Positions 12,761-20,213 of a stretch of DNA of 21,399 nucleotides are shown in pieces; position 1 is the first letter of the stretch; each line of letters starts with the position of its first letter. The stretch covers positions 1 through 21,399 of the IMG/VR virus record IMGVR_UViG_3300017788_000209; one strand, 5' to 3'. The notes under the pieces are model-generated. The model did not search any database and was not told where the DNA came from. It was given only the letters and a program-made list of their open reading frames with translations. A program made the translations under genes and the position numbers. The DNA comes from a virus.

Positions 12761-15521
12761 CGCCGAGCTGGACCTGGCGTCACACCCGCTGTATCAAGAA
12801 GCAGTGGCCTTGGTACGTGAGCTAAACAAGCTCACGGAAGGCAAAGCTCTCGGACGCGACGACATCCACAATCTGTTCAAAGGCGCAGAAGAAGCCATGA
12901 CCACAGGTGGTCAGAACCGCACGGTATTGGGACGAGCAGGCGAGCTGGCTGGCGCCTTGGGCAACAAGATAAAATCTCTAGGCCAAGCCCTGCAGAATAC
13001 CACTGTGATCAAAGGCGTTGATGCCAAGTTTGATGAACTCAAACAGATGGTGGGACAGAGCATGGGCAAGAGTCCAGACGGCTCTCGTGTGCTACGGGCG
13101 CTGGACACCTACAAACAAACAGTCCAACGTTATCCTACTACCAGTAATTTTTTCTGGGGAGTGGCAGGTGTGCTCACAGGTCTGTTGACAAGTGGCGCAG
13201 CGCCAGTGCTGGCTTTAGGTGCGATAAAAATGATCGACGGACTCATGCAAGGCGAGCAGTTTAGCACTGCCGCAGGGCGTGCCACTCGTCCAGTAGGTGC
13301 TGCATTAGGAGCCAAGGCCTTGGCAGGCGCAGCAGATGCAGCCGCACAAGGAATCGATACCGCAGTAGACACTGTGCAGAACATCGACCCAAACAAAATA
13401 AATCCCTTCAAGCCAGACGTGAACCCACCTGGCCCTGACAACGTGAACCCACCTGGCCCCGACAACGTGAACCCACCTGGCCCCGACAATGTTGTGCCTC
13501 CGGGAGTGGAAACACAAACTTACGTGGCCAAACAAGGGGACACCCTGACCGGCATCAGCGCCAAGTTCAAGGTCAATCCAGATGAACTGGCACAGTTAAA
13601 TCCTGGCAAGTTTAGCCCTGACGGTAATCCAAATCTCTTGCAACCGGGCGAACAAATCATACTGCCAAAAAATCCCACCGGTCCTTACACAGGTCCGTAC
13701 AGTGGCGACAATGCCATGACGGCGCAAAATATACAAAACAAAATGGACGCTGGTCAATATGGATCTGATGGCGGCATGGCATCTAAACGTATCGCAGCAG
13801 ATACAGCAGCTCAACCGGCACCTTCTGCACAATCCTCGGCACCTTCTGCACCCTCTGCACAATCCCCAGTACCAGCACCATCCCCAGCACCATCCCAATC
13901 GAATCCGTTTGCTGCCAGAACTATACGTACAGAATCTATCAAGATCAAAGCAGGGCGTGATATCCTAGAAGGATTTGATATTATTACTGCACCTGTTGCA
14001 CAATTGGTTGATCGTCAAGCCACAGTGCGCAAGTGGGCACTAAACGAAAGCCTAAGCCGTGGTGGTCGTAGCATTCAATTGAACGAAGCTGGAGTTCGCA
14101 CAGTGTTTGCCAACCTAGAGCGATTGCATGAATTCGTCATTGATGAAAGACGTCGCAACAACATCGGTCGCGAACGCAGCCGGGCCATGGGCCAGGCAGC
14201 AGGACGCAAAGGGCAAACAGCCCAACAATTTGCACAATCCAATCCGGCTGCGGCAGCAGACATCGCTGCCTCTACTCCGGAACCTGACAGTTACGACCCC
14301 GGTACGAGACGTACCAATGCAGAAAGAGGGAGAACCCAGGCTGATCTAGATCGTGACCAACAAGGCGGCACAGTGCGCAGCCGGCCTGCCAATGCCAACG
14401 ATCCTGCGGCCATGGCCAAGAATGCGAGAACATCAGCTGCCAATACCAGCACCACAGCTGGACCACTGGGCGGGTTGCCTGGCGGAGCAGCACCTGCTGG
14501 TAATACCATGCCTTACTTGGCAGCTAATCCAGAAGGTAAATTCAAGACCACCGGACAAGGTCCTCTAGGCGGCTCAGTCGCTCGCGGTGTTGAAACAGGT
14601 CTCCGTAGATTCAGCAATTGGGCCGGAGACACCTGGCGCGAAGCCACTACTAAGGTAACACTCAACGGCCTGTTGCGTCACTGGAAAGATGCCAAAGAAC
14701 CCAAGGACAGCGACGAAGTGGCTGCTTTTTTAGTTGGCAGGAAAGTTCCGCCAGAGATAGTGAAACAACTGTATCAACAGTTGGGATTCCCTGCACCCAA
14801 CTTGGATGCACCGGCTTCACAAACAGCTGGTTCCGCTGCTGCATCACCTGAAATGACTGATGACCAGGTCATTGCTGCTGCCAATCAAGCCCTTGAGAGA
14901 GGTACAGCAATAACTCCTGAACAAAAAGCGAGACTCGATGCTATCAGACAACGCCAAGGTTTATCCGCGGTAGATATTCCAGTGGCCAGTGCAGACACTA
15001 CAGCACCAGTGGGTACCACCCGAGGTACAAGAACCGCGGCCGCAGGATCCTCTGCAGCACCAGCTGCATCTGTGACCATGGCAGGAGACAACCAACAGTC
15101 ACAGGCCACTGCCATGATACTACCGCAGATAGCCAGAATGACCGGCACTATGTATGCTGACGATCTCATCACTATCATTGACACTGCTCTCAGCGTGTTG
15201 TCACGCAGTGCTCCTACTGCCTATAGAGAAAAGCTGATGCAACTGCGAGGCTCGGCCTCCGGCAAACAAAGAGAACGTGCCGACGACATAATCAAGCGTA
15301 CCAAATCTAAGAAGAAAAAGGCAGCGCCGGCACCGGCCACGTCTACTTTCACTCCACCAAGCGGAACCCCGGTTCCAGACTGGATGTCATCGGGTATGCC
15401 AGAACCGGTCAGAGCCGAAAGCCAGACCAGAGTATATGGCGGAAGATACATACGTGAAAGTGCCGACGCCAGGCTGATTAGAGAGTTTGAAAATTTTGTT
15501 ATAGGATCATTGAAGTCATGA
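12735..15521 (+). CDS. large LysM-containing probable virion protein
   Basis: A 928-residue protein started at GTG 12735. Residues 1-135 are helical. A hydrophobic stretch (about 139-170, FFWGVAGVLTGLL...LALGAIKMIDGL) could enter a membrane. Three NPPGPDNV octapeptides (230-253) lead into a LysM domain (261-311: YVAKQGDTLTGISAKF, PDELAQLNP, LLQPGEQIILP), a peptidoglycan-binding fold. A Pro/Ala/Ser linker (about 355-392) follows, then ordered-looking modules (LLEGFDIITAPVAQLVDRQATVRKW; LSRGGRSIQLNEAGVRTVF; TLNGLLRHWKDAKEPKDSDEVAAFLVGRKVPPEIV) split by low-complexity linkers. No lytic catalytic domain was recognised. A tail or internal virion protein that meets the cell wall or inner membrane on entry is the best inference. 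It is coupled to the next gene by ATGA. Confidence 0.82.
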   Translation: MKLQHLTSDAELDLASHPLYQEAVALVRELNKLTEGKALGRDDIHNLFKGAEEAMTTGGQNRTVLGRAGELAGALGNKIKSLGQALQNTTVIKGVDAKFDELKQMVGQSMGKSPDGSRVLRALDTYKQTVQRYPTTSNFFWGVAGVLTGLLTSGAAPVLALGAIKMIDGLMQGEQFSTAAGRATRPVGAALGAKALAGAADAAAQGIDTAVDTVQNIDPNKINPFKPDVNPPGPDNVNPPGPDNVNPPGPDNVVPPGVETQTYVAKQGDTLTGISAKFKVNPDELAQLNPGKFSPDGNPNLLQPGEQIILPKNPTGPYTGPYSGDNAMTAQNIQNKMDAGQYGSDGGMASKRIAADTAAQPAPSAQSSAPSAPSAQSPVPAPSPAPSQSNPFAARTIRTESIKIKAGRDILEGFDIITAPVAQLVDRQATVRKWALNESLSRGGRSIQLNEAGVRTVFANLERLHEFVIDERRRNNIGRERSRAMGQAAGRKGQTAQQFAQSNPAAAADIAASTPEPDSYDPGTRRTNAERGRTQADLDRDQQGGTVRSRPANANDPAAMAKNARTSAANTSTTAGPLGGLPGGAAPAGNTMPYLAANPEGKFKTTGQGPLGGSVARGVETGLRRFSNWAGDTWREATTKVTLNGLLRHWKDAKEPKDSDEVAAFLVGRKVPPEIVKQLYQQLGFPAPNLDAPASQTAGSAAASPEMTDDQVIAAANQALERGTAITPEQKARLDAIRQRQGLSAVDIPVASADTTAPVGTTRGTRTAAAGSSAAPAASVTMAGDNQQSQATAMILPQIARMTGTMYADDLITIIDTALSVLSRSAPTAYREKLMQLRGSASGKQRERADDIIKRTKSKKKKAAPAPATSTFTPPSGTPVPDWMSSGMPEPVRAESQTRVYGGRYIRESADARLIREFENFVIGSLKS
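13419..13490 (+). repeat. three tandem copies of a 24-base coding repeat
   Basis: Copies at 13419-13442, 13443-13466 and 13467-13490 begin GTGAACCCACCTGGCCC and differ by single bases. Each encodes VNPPGPDN, a Pro/Gly-rich flexible spacer just before the LysM domain. A degenerate fourth unit (VVPPGV) follows. In-frame gain or loss of units by slippage would alter spacer length without breaking the gene. Confidence 0.93.
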
Positions 15522-16291
15522 AATTGCACGAAGGTGGTAACGCCATCCCCAATAGCATTCCTGTAGCCAAAAAAGACGTCGCTAAAGTAGTAGGCGAGGT
15601 GCGGTCTGCGCTGCCACCTGCCTTGGTAGGTCGCATGCAGATAGACATAGGCAGTGCTGGATACAAAGTAGAAAGCGGAGACATCGATGTCATGGTAGAA
15701 GCCGATGACGTGGTAGCTCTGTTTCAAACACAAAATGAAAAAGAACCGGTCAAAGCAGGAAAAAAAGCCCTTGAGAACTTTTTCCGTGCCAAAGGTTTTG
15801 AAGGGTGCGTGACCAAAGGCAACAACGTGCATGTGGGAGTTCCATATAAAGATGCTCTAGCACAGGTAGACGTCATGGTGATAGGTGATGCTGCCTTGGT
15901 AGCTCCTTACCATCAGCACGGGCCACGCGGTAGCTATGATGATCCTGACTTTGTTGGCAATGCTATATTCATACTCATGAACAGCATAGGCAAGCCATTG
16001 GGTCTGAAGTTTGATGCATTTGGTGCCAAGCTCATGCGCAGGGAAGACAACGCTGTGGTAGCCAGAGATCGCGACAGCGTGGCTAAGATCTTGCTTAACC
16101 CACGAGCTACCGGCGACGACCTCAACAGCGTAAAATCCATCATGCGAGCATTGGCAAACGATCCCATGCGAGACGAAAAGCTGGCACAGGCTCGCGATGA
16201 TGAAGCCAAGGGTTTAATCATGTTGCCTAAAAAGCTAGAAGAAGGATCTCCCAGCTGGTTCCGTGCCATGCAATCCCTACTGGTACGCTAA
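15518..16291 (+). CDS. nucleotidyltransferase-fold protein (pol-beta superfamily), first of two
   Basis: A 257-residue protein with the pol-beta nucleotidyltransferase signature. IDIGSAGYK (42-50) is the hG[GS] turn, ESGDIDVMV (52-60) supplies metal ligands D55 and D57, and AQVDVMVIGD (115-124) supplies the third Asp D118. Spacing fits the superfamily, so the active site looks intact. The C-terminal half (GNAIFILMNSIGKPLGLKFDAFGAKLM and a helical tail) is not recognised. Such enzymes move a nucleotide onto RNA, protein or a small molecule; the acceptor here is unknown. It is joined to the structural gene before it by ATGA and to the next nucleotidyltransferase-like gene by TAATG, in an operon without gaps. 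Confidence 0.8.
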   Translation: MKLHEGGNAIPNSIPVAKKDVAKVVGEVRSALPPALVGRMQIDIGSAGYKVESGDIDVMVEADDVVALFQTQNEKEPVKAGKKALENFFRAKGFEGCVTKGNNVHVGVPYKDALAQVDVMVIGDAALVAPYHQHGPRGSYDDPDFVGNAIFILMNSIGKPLGLKFDAFGAKLMRREDNAVVARDRDSVAKILLNPRATGDDLNSVKSIMRALANDPMRDEKLAQARDDEAKGLIMLPKKLEEGSPSWFRAMQSLLVR

Positions 16292-17421
16292 TGAAATCCA
16301 GAGATTTTGTTATCGAAAAGCGTCGCAAAAAACCTGCACGATTTGCCTACGGAGGATATTGGTATCCTGGGTTCGCTCACTCGGGAGACAGCGCAGGCGA
16401 TGGCGGCGGTGGCGAAAGTGTACGCGAAGGAGGGTGGGATACTACTGCCACACAAAACACAGTGATCACTCCTGCTGTGGTCAAAGCATCTCTTAACGTG
16501 GTACAACAGTTTGTTACAGATTTCAATGCTTGGCTAGCACCACAAGGCCAAGGTCCGGTACAAATGGGTCGTCCTACAGGCAGCAGTGCATATCATGCAG
16601 CAGATGCTAAAGATGATCCAGAAAAAGTCTATGGTGATGTGGACCTGCAGATGATAGCACCTCCTGTTGAAGGATTAACGTACGGTCAGTTCACTAGTTT
16701 TTGGAATAGATTGGCCGACGAGTTTGTGAAAGAAAACAATCCTGCCTATGTGCTGCAAACAGAAAGCAAGCCAGGACATCCTATTTTAGCCATTGGTAAC
16801 AACGCCTACGTACAAGTTGATTTCATGTGGCACGAGCCCGGCATGAGCAAGTGGGGCGCTACCAGAGTCACGCCCGAACGCGGTACCAAAGGTTTACTGT
16901 TTGGCAACATGTGGAGTGTGTTTGGTGAGTTGTTAAACATGAGCATACAACATGCAGGTGTGCAGCTCAAAGTGATTGACAATGAACGTGTGCCATTCAG
17001 CAAACAAAAAGACACCCAGATCGTCACAGTTACAACCAATCCAGAAACATTCATACTGGACACATTTAGATATCTGGCACAACAGCAGGGCATAGAAAAG
17101 CCGCGCATGGTGCCTGCACTCAAAACCTATGGTGGTGTGCGCATAGAGCAAGTGAGCATTGAAAACATGGTAAAAGGAGTAAAAGCATTTGCCGCCAGTG
17201 CAGAAGCCAATGGCATGTTTGGCCGCGGTGATCTAAAACCGTTTGCCAGTGCAGATGATTTCTTAAATAAATTTTTACAACGCTATGAAGAAAAAGCCAT
17301 GATAGATGTACAGGGCAAAAAACGTGACAAAGCACAAACTCCGGCTGCTATGGCTCGTGCAGAAAATGACAAACAAAAAATACTACAAGGCCTGGAAAAG
17401 GTGCGAGGATATTTCCGATGA
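16291..17421 (+). CDS. nucleotidyltransferase-fold protein (pol-beta superfamily), second of two
   Basis: A 376-residue protein with a second, different nucleotidyltransferase site. MGRPTGSSAYHA (92-103) is the G-S turn, VYGDVDLQMIAP (113-124) gives D116 and D118, and AYVQVDFMWH (172-181) gives the third Asp D177. An N-terminal Gly-rich low-complexity stretch (about 31-49) precedes it, and a basic helical tail (QGKKRDKAQT and beyond) ends it. It is longer than its neighbour and shares only the motif plan, so the pair looks like ancient paralogues or convergent recruitment rather than a recent duplication. It shares one base with the upstream stop codon and an ATGA with the ligase-like gene downstream, so the three proteins should be made in linked amounts. 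Confidence 0.8.
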   Translation: MKSRDFVIEKRRKKPARFAYGGYWYPGFAHSGDSAGDGGGGESVREGGWDTTATQNTVITPAVVKASLNVVQQFVTDFNAWLAPQGQGPVQMGRPTGSSAYHAADAKDDPEKVYGDVDLQMIAPPVEGLTYGQFTSFWNRLADEFVKENNPAYVLQTESKPGHPILAIGNNAYVQVDFMWHEPGMSKWGATRVTPERGTKGLLFGNMWSVFGELLNMSIQHAGVQLKVIDNERVPFSKQKDTQIVTVTTNPETFILDTFRYLAQQQGIEKPRMVPALKTYGGVRIEQVSIENMVKGVKAFAASAEANGMFGRGDLKPFASADDFLNKFLQRYEEKAMIDVQGKKRDKAQTPAAMARAENDKQKILQGLEKVRGYFR

Positions 17422-18560
17422 AGATAACTGAAGTATTTGCTCCGCCTGCTGCGACAATTCTCAAAGAAGGTATAGTGCATCCTGAAGATGCTATCTGGAC
17501 CGACGGAATAGACGGCGCGAAAAGATCAGTAGCAGCTTTGTCTGCCATGAGCCGAGGTAATCAGTTGATCACTATCAAGTGGGACGGTTTTCCAGCTCTG
17601 GTATTTGGCCGCAATGTAGACGGTGAACTCATGGTCACAGACAAACACATGTTTGAAAAGAAAGATGGTAGCGGCCGTGTGACCAGTGCCCAGGCATTCC
17701 AACAGTATGATGTGAATCGTGGCGCTGATCGTAGCGATCTTTATGCCAAGATCAATCTGCTTTGGCCGGCGTTGGAATCTATCATACCAGCCAACTTCCG
17801 TGGATTTTATTTTGGAGACTTGCTCTACGCTGGTCGTCTACAAGCCACAGACGGTTACTATGTATTCCGACCCAACACAGTGACCTACCGTGTGAAAGCA
17901 GATAGTCCAGAAGGCGAACGCATAGGCAATAGCATAGCAGGCATAGCCGTACACAGCTTCATACCCGGTGTAGGAGAACCCGATCAACCTTTGCAAGGGC
18001 TAGGCGGCCTGCCCGCAGACGGAAATCCTGTATGGTTTGTTACCGGTGAGATGCCTGCACCTCGGGTAAAAATTGCAACCACAGACACCTCGGCAGTCAC
18101 GCAGGTGATAGATCAATACGCCGACCACGTGACTGGTTTCCTAGCCGATCTCACCACGCTCAAGGCCAAAGGCATAATTGGGTTGGCCAGCAAGTACATC
18201 ACCAGCAAGATCACCGCAGGCAATTTTGACAACATGTTGGAAGGATTTTACGATTATCTAGCTAACAATCTTTCAGACGCTGCCAAAAACAAACTGCTGG
18301 GTTCTGCGGATCAGCCCGGGTACCTATACCAGCAAGGGCAGCAGGGCCTGCAAGGCATGTTCGCTATCTGGGTAGCATTGTACAATCTCAAGATCAAAGT
18401 CAAACAACAGATTGATGCACAGCAGGCCAGCGGCAACATACAGGCCTATACTGGCAGTGACATTGGTCACGAAGGCTATGTGGTAGGTGGTGGTGCTGAC
18501 AAATTCAAGCTGATCGATCGCCTGGGATTCAGCCGCGCAAACTTCGCGAAAAACACATGA
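17418..18560 (+). CDS. KxDG ligase-like covalent nucleotidyltransferase
   Basis: A 380-residue protein with an ATP-dependent ligase/capping-enzyme-like site. ITIKWDGFPALVFGR (51-65) contains motif I KxDG with candidate adenylated Lys K54. LMVTDKHMFEKK (71-82) resembles the following strand. FRGFYFGDLLYAG (127-139) resembles motif III, though with GD where ligases usually have GE. YYVFRPNTVTYRV (147-159) is a further strand pair as in motif IIIa/IV. The C-terminal 200 residues, with FIPGVGEPDQ and helical runs, are not recognised; no C-terminal OB fold is evident. An RNA- or DNA-ligase-like activity, or protein AMPylation, would all fit. Third of three nucleotidyl-transfer-type proteins in the operon, joined to both neighbours by ATGA. 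Confidence 0.78.
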   Translation: MKITEVFAPPAATILKEGIVHPEDAIWTDGIDGAKRSVAALSAMSRGNQLITIKWDGFPALVFGRNVDGELMVTDKHMFEKKDGSGRVTSAQAFQQYDVNRGADRSDLYAKINLLWPALESIIPANFRGFYFGDLLYAGRLQATDGYYVFRPNTVTYRVKADSPEGERIGNSIAGIAVHSFIPGVGEPDQPLQGLGGLPADGNPVWFVTGEMPAPRVKIATTDTSAVTQVIDQYADHVTGFLADLTTLKAKGIIGLASKYITSKITAGNFDNMLEGFYDYLANNLSDAAKNKLLGSADQPGYLYQQGQQGLQGMFAIWVALYNLKIKVKQQIDAQQASGNIQAYTGSDIGHEGYVVGGGADKFKLIDRLGFSRANFAKNT

Positions 18561-19111
18561 AATATCAGTTCTTACAAGGCGAACTGGTAGAAAGCAGATT
18601 GTTCCGCAGCCCGATGGGTGTGGAAGGTAAAACAGCATCCGAACTGGCCCGGGTGGCTTATCTCATACTGCTGTCCATAGAAATGATACGACAAACCGAC
18701 GAGCCTACTGCGCAGTGGTATTCGGCACTGACCATACAGTTTGGCGATTTTGACAGCATGCGGCCGGGCGCCACCGATCTAGCCAATCTGCTGGCAGTGC
18801 TGAGCAATCAACGCAAGTTTGAGGACCGGATAGAAGCCAATTTTGATATCAGCGCACCAGTGCTACAGATCAAAACTTATCTTAGATCTGTGTGGCAAAG
18901 CAACTGGTGGCACGGGCGCGATAGGCAGACTTTCCTCAACATCGAACACATGTTGAACATCAGCGATACCATGTTGAGCCAGATCAGGCGCATAGTGCTG
19001 GACTGGGATCTCAGCAGTCCAGGAGAACGTCGTGGTGCCATGAGTAATATACGCAGAGAACTAGCTCGCCATGCCCTGCGCATAGACATCATCGATTATC
19101 TGCCAAAATAG
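18557..19111 (+). CDS. helical protein of unknown function ending the late operon
   Basis: A 184-residue, mainly helical protein (ELARVAYLILLSIEMIRQ; DLANLLAVLSNQRKF; IRRELARHALRIDIIDYL) with a Trp-rich centre, RSVWQSNWWHGRDRQTF. The first hydrophobic run is amphipathic rather than a clear membrane segment. No family was recognised. The ATGA overlap with the ligase-like gene makes it the last member of the coupled unit; a new late-type promoter follows within 20 bases of its stop codon. A partner of the nucleotidyltransferase set is a positional guess. Confidence 0.75.
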   Translation: MKYQFLQGELVESRLFRSPMGVEGKTASELARVAYLILLSIEMIRQTDEPTAQWYSALTIQFGDFDSMRPGATDLANLLAVLSNQRKFEDRIEANFDISAPVLQIKTYLRSVWQSNWWHGRDRQTFLNIEHMLNISDTMLSQIRRIVLDWDLSSPGERRGAMSNIRRELARHALRIDIIDYLPK

Positions 19112-19129
19112 AGAGTTTTTGGCGCAGAT

Positions 19130-19137
19130 CATAAATA
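19130..19137 (+). promoter_or_regulatory. T4-late-promoter-like box before a small virion gene
   Basis: CATAAATA (19130-19137), one base from the T4 late element TATAAATA, inside the string ATAAATATCTA. The expected transcription start is near 19143-19145, leaving a leader of about 40 bases with a hairpin and a good ribosome site. Confidence 0.65.
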
Positions 19138-19142
19138 TCTAC

Positions 19143-19163
19143 ATGTAGCGTACACACGCTCAT
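19143..19163 (+). promoter_or_regulatory. 5'-terminal mRNA hairpin
   Basis: ATG (19143-19145), bulged T, AGCGT (19147-19151), loop ACAC, ACGCT (19156-19160), CAT (19161-19163): eight pairs with one bulge, placed exactly at the predicted mRNA 5' end. Such hairpins slow 5'-end-dependent decay. The ribosome site AGGAGA (19171-19176) remains free. Confidence 0.5.
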
Positions 19164-19182
19164 TAATATTAGGAGAACTAAA

Positions 19183-19626
19183 ATGGCTGTTTTTACAAGA
19201 GTAAATGGTGATGCACTAGGCATCAATAACGTTGGCGCAGCTAGCAAAGCTAATGCCAACTCTGCGGTTATCGTAACCGGTGTAGCCAATCCACTGAGCT
19301 TTATCCGCGTTGAAGTAGGTGGTAACTTGGCAGCACAACTTGGCACCGGTGGTGCAGTTGAGTCTATTATCAATTCAATTTCGGCAAACGCAACAGTGCT
19401 GGGCTATCAAATTGACCCCACAGTGGATGCAGGTGCTTTGGGCAGCCAGGTGTCTGTGCTTGTTGAGCGTTCAGCTTGGACCAGCAACGCAGCATTGGCT
19501 ACCTTTATCGCAGCCGCAGGTACTGTGAACGGTTTGAGCTTGAGTGGTGTTCGCGTGTACGGCGACAAAGGCTTCAACCTGGTACGTGGTACAGTTGCCA
19601 CTGGCAGCTCACACACCATTGTTTAA
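19183..19626 (+). CDS. small abundant virion protein, probable
   Basis: A 147-residue protein rich in Ala, Gly, Val, Ser and Asn with short beta-strand patterns (AVIVTGVANPLSFIRVEVGG; GSQVSVLVERSAW; LSGVRVYGDKGFNLVRGTV) and no Cys. Composition and size resemble decoration or minor capsid proteins. It has its own late-type promoter, a 5' hairpin, a strong AGGAGA ribosome site seven bases from ATG and a strong terminator, a monocistronic layout suited to high expression. I cannot assign it to a named virion protein; the structural role is inferred from composition and expression signals. Confidence 0.82.
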   Translation: MAVFTRVNGDALGINNVGAASKANANSAVIVTGVANPLSFIRVEVGGNLAAQLGTGGAVESIINSISANATVLGYQIDPTVDAGALGSQVSVLVERSAWTSNAALATFIAAAGTVNGLSLSGVRVYGDKGFNLVRGTVATGSSHTIV

Positions 19627-19645
19627 TCACAATCACCGTGACAAG

Positions 19646-19670
19646 AAAAGCACCGAGAGGTGCTTTTTTT
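19646..19670 (+). terminator. Rho-independent terminator
   Basis: Perfect 9-bp stem AAAAGCACC (19646-19654) / GGTGCTTTT (19659-19667), GAGA tetraloop and seven T in a row (19664-19670). It ends the small virion gene and sits four bases before the next late-type box. Confidence 0.95.
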
Positions 19671-19673
19671 GTG

Positions 19674-19681
19674 GCTAAATA
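19674..19681 (+). promoter_or_regulatory. T4-late-like box with start codon at the expected +1
   Basis: GCTAAATA (19674-19681), followed by TCTCT and the ATG at 19687. The CTAAATATCT string echoes ATAAATATCT at 19131. Transcription would begin at or just beyond the start codon's A, so this late gene may also be leaderless, or depend on read-through of the terminator. Confidence 0.5.
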
Positions 19682-19686
19682 TCTCT

Positions 19687-20127
19687 ATGCTGGTCCCTAA
19701 AGATAAAACTTTTATAGGATATACCTTGGTTGATATCACATCTACAGGCGTGATACGCAACGACACTGGTAAAGACCTAGAACGAAACCAGCAGCGCAAC
19801 TGGGAAACAGTGTTGCAATGCATTGGCATAAGATCGCAGCCTATAGACATCAGCTGGCGAGAGGACACAGTTAAACTGGACTCGTATGAATTTGGTGAGA
19901 TGTATCAAGGAGAGCACCGGGTCTGGAGCTTTGCTTTCACAGTAGAACATTCAGGTGTGTTCGGTGATGCGCAGGATCCTGTGAAACTGTTGCATGCGGA
20001 CTTTGACGAAGTGCCTATAGTACCTTATCTTACCGAAACAGCACGTTTCTTGTTGCCAGTGTTTTATACCGCGGGCGCGATAAAAAACATATATTTTAAG
20101 ATTCCAGATCTAGGTGTAAATATCTAG
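19687..20127 (+). CDS. probable virion-associated protein, unknown
   Basis: A 146-residue protein started at ATG 19687; the frame is open back to 19660 but that would read through the terminator hairpin. It has ITSTGVIRNDTG, then a helix ERNQQRNWETVLQCIG and beta-rich segments (YQGEHRVWSFAFTVEH; ARFLLPVFYTAG). No family was recognised with confidence; the size and late-block position suggest a small structural or assembly protein. No Shine-Dalgarno is visible (the upstream bases are the late-type box), so initiation may be leaderless. Confidence 0.75.
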   Translation: MLVPKDKTFIGYTLVDITSTGVIRNDTGKDLERNQQRNWETVLQCIGIRSQPIDISWREDTVKLDSYEFGEMYQGEHRVWSFAFTVEHSGVFGDAQDPVKLLHADFDEVPIVPYLTETARFLLPVFYTAGAIKNIYFKIPDLGVNI

Positions 20128-20179
20128 TCAGGTGCATAGGCATCCATTGGCATAGTATTAAGGCTCATATCAAGGCTCA
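20115..20179 (+). promoter_or_regulatory. late-like box and 8-base direct repeat before a coiled-coil gene
   Basis: TGTAAATA (20115-20122), within TAAATATCTA, overlaps the end of the preceding gene and is a weaker match to the late element. The 86-base gap that follows (20128-20213) holds AAGGCTCA twice, at 20160-20167 and 20172-20179 (12-base period), then GGAG at 20201-20204 as ribosome site for the GTG start at 20214. I see nothing else in the gap. Confidence 0.4.
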
Positions 20180-20213
20180 AAAAACGCATCGTATTATTAC
20201 GGAGCATAAGTCG

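Noticed and set aside
15221-15832. 203-residue open frame on the minus strand
   Set aside because: It spans the junction of the LysM protein and the first nucleotidyltransferase-like gene, both well supported; treated as a shadow.
19660-19686. Upstream GTG start for the 19687 gene
   Set aside because: It would place the start codon inside the terminator stem and encode a hydrophobic nonamer without a ribosome site; ATG 19687 is preferred.
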